In this document: piece after piece, positions 7,526-15,734 of the stretch
Layout of the letters: each line of letters begins with the position of its first letter
How positions within the stretch are numbered: the stretch's first letter is position 1
NCBI GenBank assembly: GCA_002482965.1
Contig: DLGZ01000053.1
Location: 1 to 36,163 of the forward strand
From: Verrucomicrobiaceae bacterium UBA7681
Lineage (GTDB): Bacteria > Verrucomicrobiota > Verrucomicrobiia > Verrucomicrobiales > Verrucomicrobiaceae
Reading direction: 5' to 3'
Length of the DNA stretch: 36,163 nucleotides
Made by a program: the position numbers and the translations under genes
Notes under the pieces: generated by a model
Databases searched by the model: none
What the model saw: only the letters and a program-made list of their open reading frames with translations
What the model was told of the DNA's origin: nothing

Positions 7526-9712
7526 ATGAGCCACGCCGACCTTGCCCCACTGCTGAAGCAAACCTTTGGCTATGACACTTTCCGCCCGCTGCAGCGGGAG
7601 ATCATGGATGCCACGCTGGCGGGGCGGGATGTGGTGGCGATCCTGCCGACGGGTGCGGGGAAGTCGCTGTGCTTTCAGCTTCCTGCGCTGGCGCGTGAGG
7701 GGATCACGCTGGTGATTTCACCGCTGATCGCGCTGATGAAGGACCAGGTGGATGCGCTGGTGGCGAGCGGGGTGGCGGCGACGTTTATTAATTCATCGAT
7801 CCAGGGGAGTGAGGCCCACAGACGGCGCTCGGGACTGGAGGAGGGGCATTACAAGCTGCTGTATGTGGCACCCGAGCGCGTGATGCTGCCGGATTTTATC
7901 AATGATCTGCGACGGTGGAACGTCACTGCCGTGGCGGTCGATGAAGCGCATTGCATCAGCCAGTGGGGGCATGACTTCCGGCCGGAGTATCGTGCGCTGG
8001 GGCAACTGCGAGATGCACTCCCAGGGGTGCCGTTTTTAGCACTGACTGCCACCGCAACTGAGCAGGTGCGGAGCGACATCATCCGCCAATTGCATCTGGA
8101 TGAGCCGGAGTTTTTTCTGGCGAGCTTTAACCGGCCCAATCTGAGCTATACGGTGCTGCCGAAAGCCAAGGCGACGAGCCAGATCTATGATTTTGTGAGG
8201 CAGCGACCGAATGAGGCGGGCATCGTGTATGTGCAGTCGCGCAAGAGTGCGGAGAGTCTGGCGGCGGCGCTGGCTGCGGAGGGAGTGAAGGCGGTGGCCT
8301 ACCATGCGGGGCTGCAGCCGGAGGAGCGGGCGGCGAATCAAGAGGCTTTCATTCGTGATGAGGCGCATGTGGTGTGCGCCACGATCGCCTTTGGCATGGG
8401 GATCAACAAGCCGGACGTGCGCTATGTCATTCATGGAGATCTGCCGAAGAACATTGAAGGCTACTATCAGGAGACGGGGCGAGCCGGGCGTGACAGTCTG
8501 CCGAGCGAGTGCGTGCTGCTGTACTCGCGTGGTGATCTGGTGAGGAACCTGAAGTTCCTTGATGAAATGACGGATGCGCAGGCGGCGGAGGTTGCCGCGC
8601 GGCAGATGCGACTGATGGCGGATTTTGCCGAAGGCTCGGAATGCCGCCGAGTGGCGCTGCTGGACTATTTTGGTGAACAGTGGCCGGGGGACAACTGCGG
8701 CGGGTGCGACATCTGCCTGCAGCCGCGTGAGATCTGGGATGCCACGATGCAGACACAAAAGCTGCTGAGCTGCATCTTCCGCATCCGGCAGAAGAGCGGC
8801 TTCAGCACTGGGCTGAACCATGTGGTCGAAGTACTCACGGGGGCGAACACGGAGAAGATCCGCAAATGGTTTCACGACCAGCTCAGCACGTACGGCATTG
8901 GCAAGGATATGCCGCGTGAGGAATGGGCGGCGCTGGGGCGGCAGCTTATTCGCCTTGGATACATTGATGCTTCGGCGGATTCTTTTCAGACGCTGAGTCT
9001 GTCAAAGAAGGGGCTGGCCACGCTCATGAACCGGACGCCGGTCATGATCCCACGGGTGCCGGTGGCGGTGAAGGCTGGCACGAGCACTGGAAGGGTTGCC
9101 AAAGCGGGGAGCATTGCCTGTGACGAGGCGCTGTTCGAGGAGCTGCGAGCCTTGCGCAAACAGCTCGCGGACGAGCGAGAGGTGCCGCCCTACGTTGTGT
9201 TTGGTGATGCCAGCCTGCGCCACATGTGCCGCCAATATCCGCGCACCGAAACTAGTTTTCTGGCCATCCCGGGCGTCGGCAGTCAGAAGCTGGCTGACTA
9301 CGGAGCGGCCTTCATGGGAGCGATCACGCGATGGCTGGAAACGCATGAGGCGCAGACGTTTGCGGACGAGGCGCCGCCGCCACCGCCGCCCAAGATGAAG
9401 AGCGAGGGTGGGCTCACGGGCACGGTGCTGGAAACGCTGCGGCTGCACCGCCTGGGTCATAGTGCGGAGAAGATTGTGTCGCTGCGTGGCTTCGACATCA
9501 GCACGATCCACGGCCACCTTGCGCAGGCGATTCAGCAGGGCGAGCTGAAGGCGGACCCGCGCGACTATTTTACGGCTGAAGAAGAAGATGAACTCAGAGC
9601 TGCGGTGGCCGAGCATGGCATGGAAAGCCTGGGCAAGCTCAGGGAGGCGCTGGGCAACCGTTACGACTATCCTGTGCTGCACTACTTCCGGGCGTTCGAA
9701 ACAAGGAAATAA
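7526..9712 (+). CDS. recQ: ATP-dependent DNA helicase RecQ
   Basis: This is a 728-residue superfamily 2 3'-5' DNA helicase for recombination and fork repair. It shows RecQ motif 0 (FGYDTFRPLQREIM, 14-27), Walker A PTGAGKS (41-47), the DEAH box (139-142) followed by the RecQ signature CISQWGHDFRPEY, and motif VI QETGRAGRD. The RecQ-Ct zinc site has the expected cysteines in CRRVALLDYF and NCGGCDIC. An RQC winged-helix region follows, then an HRDC domain (LFEELRALRKQLADER, with FLAIPGVGSQKLADYG). The last 100 residues carry a proline run and a helix-turn-helix-like LRLHRLGHSAEKI module of the kind found in longer RecQ proteins. The start at 7526 lies just before motif 0. Length and domain order fit a full-length, intact RecQ. 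Confidence 0.97.
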   Translation: MSHADLAPLLKQTFGYDTFRPLQREIMDATLAGRDVVAILPTGAGKSLCFQLPALAREGITLVISPLIALMKDQVDALVASGVAATFINSSIQGSEAHRRRSGLEEGHYKLLYVAPERVMLPDFINDLRRWNVTAVAVDEAHCISQWGHDFRPEYRALGQLRDALPGVPFLALTATATEQVRSDIIRQLHLDEPEFFLASFNRPNLSYTVLPKAKATSQIYDFVRQRPNEAGIVYVQSRKSAESLAAALAAEGVKAVAYHAGLQPEERAANQEAFIRDEAHVVCATIAFGMGINKPDVRYVIHGDLPKNIEGYYQETGRAGRDSLPSECVLLYSRGDLVRNLKFLDEMTDAQAAEVAARQMRLMADFAEGSECRRVALLDYFGEQWPGDNCGGCDICLQPREIWDATMQTQKLLSCIFRIRQKSGFSTGLNHVVEVLTGANTEKIRKWFHDQLSTYGIGKDMPREEWAALGRQLIRLGYIDASADSFQTLSLSKKGLATLMNRTPVMIPRVPVAVKAGTSTGRVAKAGSIACDEALFEELRALRKQLADEREVPPYVVFGDASLRHMCRQYPRTETSFLAIPGVGSQKLADYGAAFMGAITRWLETHEAQTFADEAPPPPPPKMKSEGGLTGTVLETLRLHRLGHSAEKIVSLRGFDISTIHGHLAQAIQQGELKADPRDYFTAEEEDELRAAVAEHGMESLGKLREALGNRYDYPVLHYFRAFETRK

Positions 9713-9746
9713 TGGCGCGTGTACAGCCGATAGAATCATCCAGCTC

Positions 9747-10523
9747 ATGAACACCTGCCGCCTCATTATTCTCACCGCCAGTCTGGCATTGTCCGCCGCC
9801 GCCCAGGATACTTTGCCGAAGACGGCGGAGGTTTTTGAGATCGATGGACACAAGGCGTTTGTCTATGCCGCGCCCAAGTCTGCTGCGGGCAAGCCGTGGC
9901 TGTGGTATGCGCCGACTTTGAACGGCATCTCGCTTTTTGGCCGGAAGATGTATTTCGAGGCCTGCATGAAAGCGGGCATCACCATTGCGGGTTACGATTT
10001 GGGCGAGGTGCGCGGCTCACCGGCGAGCACGGCGAAGTTCACGCTTTTTTATGATGAGATGGTGAAGCGTGGGTATTCCTCCAAGCCGATCCTGCTTGGG
10101 CAGAGCCGGGGCGGGATGATGACGCTGGCGTGGGCGTTCCGGAATCCGGAGAAAGTGCGTGCGTGGGTGGGCATCTATCCGGTGTGCAATTTAGCGAGCT
10201 GGCCGCTGAAGAACTCGAAGGCGCAGACGCTCGCTGACTTCGCCATGCCGGAGACTCAACTTGTGGCCAAGCTGAGTGAGTTCAACCCTGTGGACCATTT
10301 GCAGGGGCTGCTGGCGAACAAGGTGCCGATGTTTGTGGTGCATGGCGACTCGGATGTCGTGGTGCCTTATGAGCTGAACACGGGGCTGCTCAAAGAGCGG
10401 TATGCCGCGGGTGGTGGGCAGATCAGCGTGAAGGTCATCCCCGGCGAAGGACACAAAGTGGGTCCGTCGTTTTTCGAATGTCAGGAGCTGGTGGACTTTG
10501 TGTTGAAGCAGGCAGCGCAATAA
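9747..10523 (+). CDS. Secreted alpha/beta hydrolase (prolyl-oligopeptidase-like serine hydrolase)
   Basis: This is a 258-residue protein. The signal peptide MNTCRLIILTASLALSAAAQ fixes the start at 9747; the open frame extends further upstream only inside recQ. Nucleophile elbow GQSRGG gives Ser120, HGDSD gives Asp203 and GEGHK gives His236, a complete Ser-Asp-His triad in the right order and spacing. YDLGEVRGSP near residue 83 is the usual strand-4 region. The substrate is unknown; related secreted hydrolases in these bacteria act as esterases or peptidases. It begins 34 nt after recQ. The convergent glyoxalase-fold gene ends only 7 nt away, leaving no room for a normal terminator. Confidence 0.85.
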   Translation: MNTCRLIILTASLALSAAAQDTLPKTAEVFEIDGHKAFVYAAPKSAAGKPWLWYAPTLNGISLFGRKMYFEACMKAGITIAGYDLGEVRGSPASTAKFTLFYDEMVKRGYSSKPILLGQSRGGMMTLAWAFRNPEKVRAWVGIYPVCNLASWPLKNSKAQTLADFAMPETQLVAKLSEFNPVDHLQGLLANKVPMFVVHGDSDVVVPYELNTGLLKERYAAGGGQISVKVIPGEGHKVGPSFFECQELVDFVLKQAAQ

Positions 10524-10530
10524 CAAAGCC

Positions 10531-10902
10531 TCACGCTGCATCCTGCTCGCTGAAGATCAGCTTGTTGCAGAAGGGATCTGTGAGGGTCATGCAGATGCCG
10601 CCCCAGAAGGCGTCTTCCACACCGGGGCGGTTGTAGTTGTAGTGTTTGGCGAGGAGTTCCGCGTTCCATGCGCGCAGATTTTTGCAACGGATGAAGACGT
10701 GAGTGCCGGGCGTACCGTCGCCATGATGTTCGGAGAGATGCAGGGACATGCCTTGGAGGGTGACGCCCATGTAGAGTGGTGCCGTGGGCTCAAAGCGATG
10801 CTCGAAATCCACGGTGCAGCCAAGCCAGCCGCAGTAGAACTCCCTGGCTTTGGCCTCGTCGAAAATGCGCAACACGGGAATGGTTTGCAGGATTTCAATC
10901 AT
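10531..10902 (-). CDS. Glyoxalase/bleomycin-resistance (VOC) superfamily protein
   Basis: This is a 123-residue cytoplasmic protein. It opens with MIEILQTIPVLRIFDEAKAREFY, the first beta-alpha unit of a vicinal-oxygen-chelate fold. DFEHRFEPTAPLYMGVTLQG, SLHLSEHHGDGTPG and VFIRCKNL follow, which is the arrangement of bleomycin-resistance-like glyoxalase-superfamily proteins. The ATG at 10902 is preferred over 10971 because the fold begins right at this Met and the extra 23 residues look unrelated. It is the only minus-strand gene in the first 15.7 kb and is divergent from the deacetylase-like gene. Substrate unknown; antibiotic sequestration should not be assumed. Confidence 0.85.
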   Translation of the reverse strand: MIEILQTIPVLRIFDEAKAREFYCGWLGCTVDFEHRFEPTAPLYMGVTLQGMSLHLSEHHGDGTPGTHVFIRCKNLRAWNAELLAKHYNYNRPGVEDAFWGGICMTLTDPFCNKLIFSEQDAA

Positions 10903-11006
10903 GCTCGCAGCTTTAGCATGACTCGCAGAAATCAAAAGGTGAAAAAGGCTGCCGAAAGAAGCCGGAGCCATTGCTGTTCTCTTCTTCCGACCTTTCTTGT
11001 TCTCCC
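10903..11006. promoter_or_regulatory. Divergent intergenic region, presumed promoters
   Basis: These 104 nt separate the divergent glyoxalase-fold (-) and deacetylase-like (+) genes, so both start sites probably lie here. That is inferred from layout alone: no convincing -35/-10 pair or operator palindrome could be picked out. Confidence 0.3.
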
Positions 11007-11801
11007 ATGCTCCGAGCCCTTCTTTTCTCTTTTGGTGTACTTCTAATGTCCTTTGCCCCCAGGGTTCAGGCCCAGCAGATCATTCTGCTGAAACTGGATG
11101 ATGTCATTGCGCGGCGTGTGGGGGCGAAGCCAGTGTCGGATCGGTGGCTGAAGGTGCATGACTATTTGAAGGAGAACCAGATCAAAGGCTCCTTTGGCAT
11201 CATCACGGAGTCTCTGGAAAAGGACAATGAGATGTATTTTCAGTGGCTGAAGGAGGTGCAGGCTGCGGGGTTGATCGAGTTCTGGATGCATGGCTATCAC
11301 ATGAAGACTGCCAGCGAACCGGGTGAGTTTGAGCATGGCACGGCGGAGGAGCAGCGTGCGATTTTGGCGAAGGGTGAAAAGCTGGCGAAGGAGAAGCTGG
11401 GGTTCTCGCTGCCGGCCTTTGGTCCGCACTGGAGTGGCACCACCGAGGCCACGGATGAGGCGATGGAGCGGGTGCCGGAGGTGACGATCTGGCTGTATGG
11501 GCCGGAGAAGCCGAAATTCTACACGCGCCTGAGCATCCCGCGGGTGATGGCGCTGGAGAATCCGACGTTTGTGCCTGATTTGGAGAAGTTCAAAAGCTTC
11601 TACGAGGCCAAGGCGGCGAAGCGTGAGGTGCTGGTGCTGCAGGGGCATCCTGATCAATGGGATGACAAGCGCTGGGCGGGCTTCACCGGCATCATCGACT
11701 TTCTCAGATCGAAGAACGTTGAGTTCATGACGCCATCAGAGTATTTGAAAAAGACTCAGTCCAAACAGCCACAAATGACTGCTAAAAAACCAACACCATG
11801 A
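11007..11801 (+). CDS. Secreted polysaccharide-deacetylase-like (NodB-fold) protein
   Basis: This is a 264-residue protein with signal peptide MLRALLFSFGVLLMSFAPRVQA. The mature part begins with strand ILLKLDDV (Asp31-Asp32). It continues with FGIITESL and FWMHGYHM (His95, His98), then FGPHWSGT (His141) and a late VLQGHPDQWD. That spacing of Asp and His residues on beta strands is the NodB/glycoside hydrolase-deacetylase beta/alpha-barrel pattern, in which Asp-Asp and two His bind the metal. The spacing HGYH is tighter than the usual HxxxH, so the metal site may be atypical. It would remove acyl groups from a glycan outside the cytoplasm. The start at 11007 gives the clean signal peptide. The stop overlaps the next start (ATGA), implying translational coupling. 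Confidence 0.75.
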   Translation: MLRALLFSFGVLLMSFAPRVQAQQIILLKLDDVIARRVGAKPVSDRWLKVHDYLKENQIKGSFGIITESLEKDNEMYFQWLKEVQAAGLIEFWMHGYHMKTASEPGEFEHGTAEEQRAILAKGEKLAKEKLGFSLPAFGPHWSGTTEATDEAMERVPEVTIWLYGPEKPKFYTRLSIPRVMALENPTFVPDLEKFKSFYEAKAAKREVLVLQGHPDQWDDKRWAGFTGIIDFLRSKNVEFMTPSEYLKKTQSKQPQMTAKKPTP

Positions 11802-12238
11802 AAACATTGCTCACTTCCCTGATCTGTCTCGTCAGTCTCATCTCCTTTGCTGAAGAGGCACCCCTTGCTGCTGTGCAGGCGGCGGATGATGCGCGAGTCG
11901 CTGCAATGAAATCGCCGGACCGCGACAAGCTGAGCGCGATTTTCTCCGATGAACTCCGCTATGCGCACTCTTCTGGTGTGGTGGATACCAAGGCATCGTT
12001 CATTGAGTCGCTGCTCAAGGGCAGCACGAAGTATCTGGCTGTCGATTATGTGGAGCGTCAGTTCACCTTCCCTGCCCCGGGCATCGCGCTGATGACGGGC
12101 AGTGCCAATTTGAAGATCGGCCTCGAAACGGGTCCTATCGAGCCCACGCTGGCCTTCCTGGCTGTGTGGCGTCTAGAGGGCGGGCAGTGGCACTTTCTGG
12201 CCTGGCAGTCGTGCAAAGTGGCACCACCCACGAAGTAA
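11798..12238 (+). CDS. Secreted NTF2-fold (SnoaL/DUF4440-like) protein
   Basis: This is a 146-residue protein with signal peptide MKTLLTSLICLVSLISFA. The mature domain has the DUF4440/SnoaL order: a first helix AAVQAADDARVAAMKS, then DKLSAIFSDELRYAHSSGVVDTK, a helix with FIESLLKG, and strands ending in VWRLEGGQWHFLAWQS. Proteins of this cone-shaped fold are small binding proteins or isomerase-like enzymes; the ligand is not evident. Its ATG overlaps the deacetylase stop by four bases, so the two are probably made together and may act on the same compound. Confidence 0.8.
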   Translation: MKTLLTSLICLVSLISFAEEAPLAAVQAADDARVAAMKSPDRDKLSAIFSDELRYAHSSGVVDTKASFIESLLKGSTKYLAVDYVERQFTFPAPGIALMTGSANLKIGLETGPIEPTLAFLAVWRLEGGQWHFLAWQSCKVAPPTK

Positions 12239-12290
12239 CTTCGACTGGCCGTCGAGGCTGCATGTCAAAGATGCTCATGCGGGTTCAAGA

Positions 12291-12345
12291 TTCAGCATCA
12301 ACTCGATGCTGAAGGTGGATAAATGCTGCTGTGCATGCAGCGTTA
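12291..12345. other. Two adjacent hairpins in the leader of the VCBS gene
   Basis: A stem with 9-bp perfect arms TTCAGCATC (12291-12299) and GATGCTGAA (12305-12313) and a 5-nt loop is followed by a weaker GCTGC/GCAGC stem. No T-run follows, so this is not a normal terminator for the NTF2-fold gene. It lies 70 nt upstream of the next start and could be a leader structure or operator. The remainder of 12239-12383 shows nothing recognisable. Confidence 0.4.
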
Positions 12346-12383
12346 CGAGTACCCTATCGTTTCGATTGTTCGTCGAGCATGCC

Positions 12384-14375
12384 ATGAAGCCAATTCTCCT
12401 GTTCATTTTCTTTACCGTATTGTGCCGTGCTGAGCCCCATCTGCCGCCGGGAACGAAGGCACTGGCATCAGCGGCGGTGAACGGACGCGGACCGCTGGCA
12501 CTGGTGAATCTGAATCATCATGTGCTCGGGCATGCACGGGTGTTTGGAGGCAAAGAGGATGATTTGTTTGTGGCCGGATACGGTGGGCCGCAGGCGGTGC
12601 ATTTGTTTCGCTGGGTGGACACGGCGGAAACGGGTGCGCCGGTGTTTGCGCAGCCGGTGGAGGTGAAATGCGCCTTCAAGGACAAGGGCGGTGTGTTTCA
12701 GCGGAAGGATGGAACCATCACTGGTCTGTGGATCGACAAGGATGAACTGGTGACGACGGAGTTTGATCGTGAGAAGCTGGAGTTTCGTGAAACGAAGCGC
12801 GAGAAGCTGCCGAAGGCGGTGAAATCACCGGGTAGTCTTGGAGTGCTGGTGAATGATGACGGCGGTTACGATGCAGCTTTTGAAATGTCGAATGGGGGCA
12901 AAGGGGCTGAGGGAAGTCCGAACACGGAGGAGTGGCGGCCATTTAACTCATCTGGAATCGCGGTGGGGGAGCTGCGGTATCGCTACCTCATGGGCGTCAG
13001 CGCCAAGGGGGTGACGAAGCAGATCACGAAGACGAAAAATGAGGTCTATTTTTCCATGCACGGCATCACGGGGGTGAACCTCGGTGCGGGGCATGAGCGC
13101 GATCTGGTGACGGGATCGCGGCAGGGGAATCTGGTGTATTATCACAACAAGGCGGCGAGTGGTTTTGATCTTGAAGCGAAGCGCCTGATTGCGGGTGAGG
13201 ATGGCAATGCGCTGCGGCATCCGAGCATTAATCCCAGTGTGTGTGCGTATGAGGGTGGGCTTATCGCCTGTGGTGAGGGATCGCTCTACTTTTATCGCTT
13301 CACGGGGAGGTTCACGAAGGCGGGTGCTCCGATCTTTGCGGAGCCGGTTTCGGTGCTGCAGGAGCATGCGGATCTTTATGCAGGAACATTGCCAACGCCG
13401 ACGACGGTGGATTGGGATGGTGATGGGGTGCTGGACATCCTCGCGGGTAATTCGGAGGGCTTTGTGTTGTTCTTCAAGAACATTGGCAGCCATGATGAGC
13501 CGAAGTTTCTGCCAGCGACGCGAGTGCAGGCGGGTGGGCGTGAGATTCAGGTGCAGGCGGGCTATGCTGGAAGTTTGCAGGGCTTGCAGGAGGCGCGGTG
13601 GGGTTATCTCTCGCCGAATGTGATCGACTGGAATGAGGATGGACTGCCGGATATCATCAGTGGAGACATCACGGGCAATTACCTGATCTATCTCAATCGT
13701 GGCACGAAGACGGAGACGAAGCTTGACCCTGCGCATCCGATTTACTGCGATGGCATTGATCTCCATGGCATGTGGCGGTGCCGTCCGGCGCTGGCGAAGA
13801 TCGGCGAACGTGTGGCGCTGGCCATCGTGGATGGTGACGATCATTTTCATCTCTACTGGCGCATTGATGACTACAACGTTGAAGACGGTGGCAAGCTCCT
13901 GCTGGATGACGGGGGACGTATTGGTGCGAGCGGCGGTGTGGGTGGCATGAGCGGACGCTGCAAGCTGGACTTCTTTGACTGGAACCAGGATGGGAAGATA
14001 GATTTTGTGCTCGGGACGGGGCGGGTGTGTTCGATTCCTGATCGCATCACGGGGTATCCGATGGCGGCGCTGGGTCAAAATCCGGTGGTAGGTGGATTGA
14101 TCGGCAGGCTGGTCGATTCTGCGCTGCCGACGAAGCTGAAGAAGACGCTGGGAACGCCGCTGGTGATGCTGAACACGGGAACGAATGCGAAGATGAAGTT
14201 TGCGAGGCCGCTGACGTTTCAGGATGAAGAGGGGCAAGTCATCCAACCCGGTGGTGCGCATGAAACCGGTGCGGTGGGCACGATGCTGGGCGGCAACGGA
14301 CCGAATCTGCTGATCTGCAATGAGGCTGGTCGGATGTTTCTGCTGCCGGGTGAAAAATTGCAGATCAAGCCATGA
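12384..14375 (+). CDS. Secreted VCBS/FG-GAP repeat beta-propeller protein
   Basis: This is a 663-residue protein with signal peptide MKPILLFIFFTVLCRA, which sets the start at 12384 rather than the upstream ATG at 12306. Three clear FG-GAP/VCBS calcium loops are visible: DWDGDGVLDIL (about 342), DWNEDGLPDII (about 413) and DWNQDGKIDFV (about 531). Weaker repeats lie between and before them, for example TGVNLGAGHERDLVTGSRQGN. The loops resemble integrin alpha calcium sites, and the whole is probably a 7-8 bladed propeller that binds a ligand or partner outside the cell. No catalytic motif is visible. The stop codon overlaps the start of the sialidase-like gene (ATGA at 14372), so the two products are likely made in a fixed ratio. 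Confidence 0.85.
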   Translation: MKPILLFIFFTVLCRAEPHLPPGTKALASAAVNGRGPLALVNLNHHVLGHARVFGGKEDDLFVAGYGGPQAVHLFRWVDTAETGAPVFAQPVEVKCAFKDKGGVFQRKDGTITGLWIDKDELVTTEFDREKLEFRETKREKLPKAVKSPGSLGVLVNDDGGYDAAFEMSNGGKGAEGSPNTEEWRPFNSSGIAVGELRYRYLMGVSAKGVTKQITKTKNEVYFSMHGITGVNLGAGHERDLVTGSRQGNLVYYHNKAASGFDLEAKRLIAGEDGNALRHPSINPSVCAYEGGLIACGEGSLYFYRFTGRFTKAGAPIFAEPVSVLQEHADLYAGTLPTPTTVDWDGDGVLDILAGNSEGFVLFFKNIGSHDEPKFLPATRVQAGGREIQVQAGYAGSLQGLQEARWGYLSPNVIDWNEDGLPDIISGDITGNYLIYLNRGTKTETKLDPAHPIYCDGIDLHGMWRCRPALAKIGERVALAIVDGDDHFHLYWRIDDYNVEDGGKLLLDDGGRIGASGGVGGMSGRCKLDFFDWNQDGKIDFVLGTGRVCSIPDRITGYPMAALGQNPVVGGLIGRLVDSALPTKLKKTLGTPLVMLNTGTNAKMKFARPLTFQDEEGQVIQPGGAHETGAVGTMLGGNGPNLLICNEAGRMFLLPGEKLQIKP

Positions 14376-15679
14376 GACTTATTTACGGTTTTATCACCTT
14401 GTTTGTGACGGTGCTCCCGCTCGCGGCCCAGATTGCTCCGTTGGCACAGGGTTATGTGGCGATTTGGACCTCTCCAGACCCTGCGCGGATCTATGGTTAT
14501 ACGCCGGGAATTTGTCGGCTGCCTTCAGGGCGGCTGGTGGTCACGCATGAGATTTCCTCTGCTGGAAAGAAGGTGCTACCGGAGAACAAGCCGTTTCATG
14601 AGTCCCGTGTCCTCACCAGCGATGATGGAGGCAAGACGTGGGTGCATCGTGCGAATTTTGAGCTGAGCTTTGCGCGGCCGTTTGCGGCTGGGAAGTCTCT
14701 TTACATTCTCGGGCGTGACAAGCGGGTGGGCATCGTGCGTTCTGATGATGCTGGGGTGACGTGGAGCGAGCGGAAGTTTCTCAATGACAGCGGCATCTGG
14801 CACCAGTCCGCGTGCAATGTGCTGTTTGCGAAGGGGAACGTGTATCTTGTGATGGAGAAGCATGCGCCGAAGCGTGGCATTGAGGGATGGCAGGTGGCGG
14901 ATCTCGCGCCGGTGCTGATGCGGGCGAGGGCAGATGCTGATTTGACGGACCGTGCGAACTGGACTTTTGCCACTGAACTGGTGTTTGAGGATTTACCTGA
15001 AGCGCAGATGCCGAATGCGTTTGGTCTGCCGTTTTATCCGGTGGACCGGAAGAAGGTGACTTTTCTGGTGCCGCCGAAGGGGCGAGGCATTGCGCCGCTG
15101 GGGTGGCTGGAGACGAATGTGGTGCAGTTTACCGATCCTGATCATGCATGGTTTGATCCGGAAGGGAGGACGTTTCATTTATGGATGCGCGCGCATACGG
15201 GCATGACGAACTATGCGGCTATCGCGCAGGTGAAGGAGAATGAGGATGGCAGCATGACGACATCGGTGGTGAAGACGCCGGCTGGCACACCGATGCTGTA
15301 TGCCCCCTGCCCTGGCGGGCAGATGCGTTTTCATGTGGAGTGGGATGAGAAAACGAAGCTCTACTGGCTGCTGAGTTCGCAATCGACCGATTCGATGACG
15401 CGGCCTGAGCGTCTGCCAAAGGAGCGTTGGGGGCTGCCTGATAATGAGAGGCATCGCCTAGTGCTTCATTTTTCGAAAAACATGATCGACTGGTGCTTTG
15501 CGGGTCTGGTTTGCAGGGGGGAGACGCCGAGGGAGTCGCGGCATTATGCGTCGATGTGCATTGATGGTGAGGATCTTTGCATTGTGAGCCGGAGTGGTGA
15601 TGAGCATGCGCATTCAGCGCACAATGGGAATTTGATCACGTTTCACCGAGTGGTGGGCTTTCGCGGGCTGGTGTATTAG
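14372..15679 (+). CDS. Secreted sialidase-like (Asp-box/BNR) propeller protein
   Basis: This is a 435-residue protein with signal peptide MRLIYGFITLFVTVLPLAAQ. Two clear Asp boxes, SDDGGKTW (about 83) and SDDAGVTW (about 124), sit at blade turns of a six-bladed sialidase-type propeller. GICRLPSGRLVVTHE near residue 47 matches the usual first-blade region, and HESRVLTSDDG precedes the first box. Later phrases (GQMRFHVEWDEKTKLYWLLSSQ; RLVLHFSKNMIDWCFAGLV) also resemble GH43/GH32-type propellers, so the substrate could be a glycan other than sialic acid. Translation is coupled to the preceding VCBS protein. It is the last + strand gene of this block and faces the sulfatase gene. Confidence 0.8.
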   Translation: MRLIYGFITLFVTVLPLAAQIAPLAQGYVAIWTSPDPARIYGYTPGICRLPSGRLVVTHEISSAGKKVLPENKPFHESRVLTSDDGGKTWVHRANFELSFARPFAAGKSLYILGRDKRVGIVRSDDAGVTWSERKFLNDSGIWHQSACNVLFAKGNVYLVMEKHAPKRGIEGWQVADLAPVLMRARADADLTDRANWTFATELVFEDLPEAQMPNAFGLPFYPVDRKKVTFLVPPKGRGIAPLGWLETNVVQFTDPDHAWFDPEGRTFHLWMRAHTGMTNYAAIAQVKENEDGSMTTSVVKTPAGTPMLYAPCPGGQMRFHVEWDEKTKLYWLLSSQSTDSMTRPERLPKERWGLPDNERHRLVLHFSKNMIDWCFAGLVCRGETPRESRHYASMCIDGEDLCIVSRSGDEHAHSAHNGNLITFHRVVGFRGLVY

Positions 15680-15734
15680 AAAAGCAGCTTTTTTGCGGTA
15701 CAACAAGGGCTCCCCCTGTTCCGCAGGAACAGGG
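15680..15734. terminator. Convergent intergenic hairpins, probable bidirectional terminator
   Basis: Directly after the + strand stop is AAAAGC-A-GCTTTT followed by TT (15680-15694), a small A/T stem. Closer to the - strand sulfatase is a strong stem with 9-bp perfect arms CCCTGTTCC (15714-15722) and GGAACAGGG (15726-15734) and loop GCA. It abuts the sulfatase stop codon. On the - strand the strong stem is not followed at once by T residues, so Rho-independent activity there is uncertain; it may instead stabilise the 3' end or be a repeated palindrome. Confidence 0.5.

Noticed and set aside
12948..14261. 437-codon minus-strand open frame
   Set aside because: Antisense to the VCBS repeat gene; composition biased and without motifs, while the plus strand has clear FG-GAP loops and a signal peptide.
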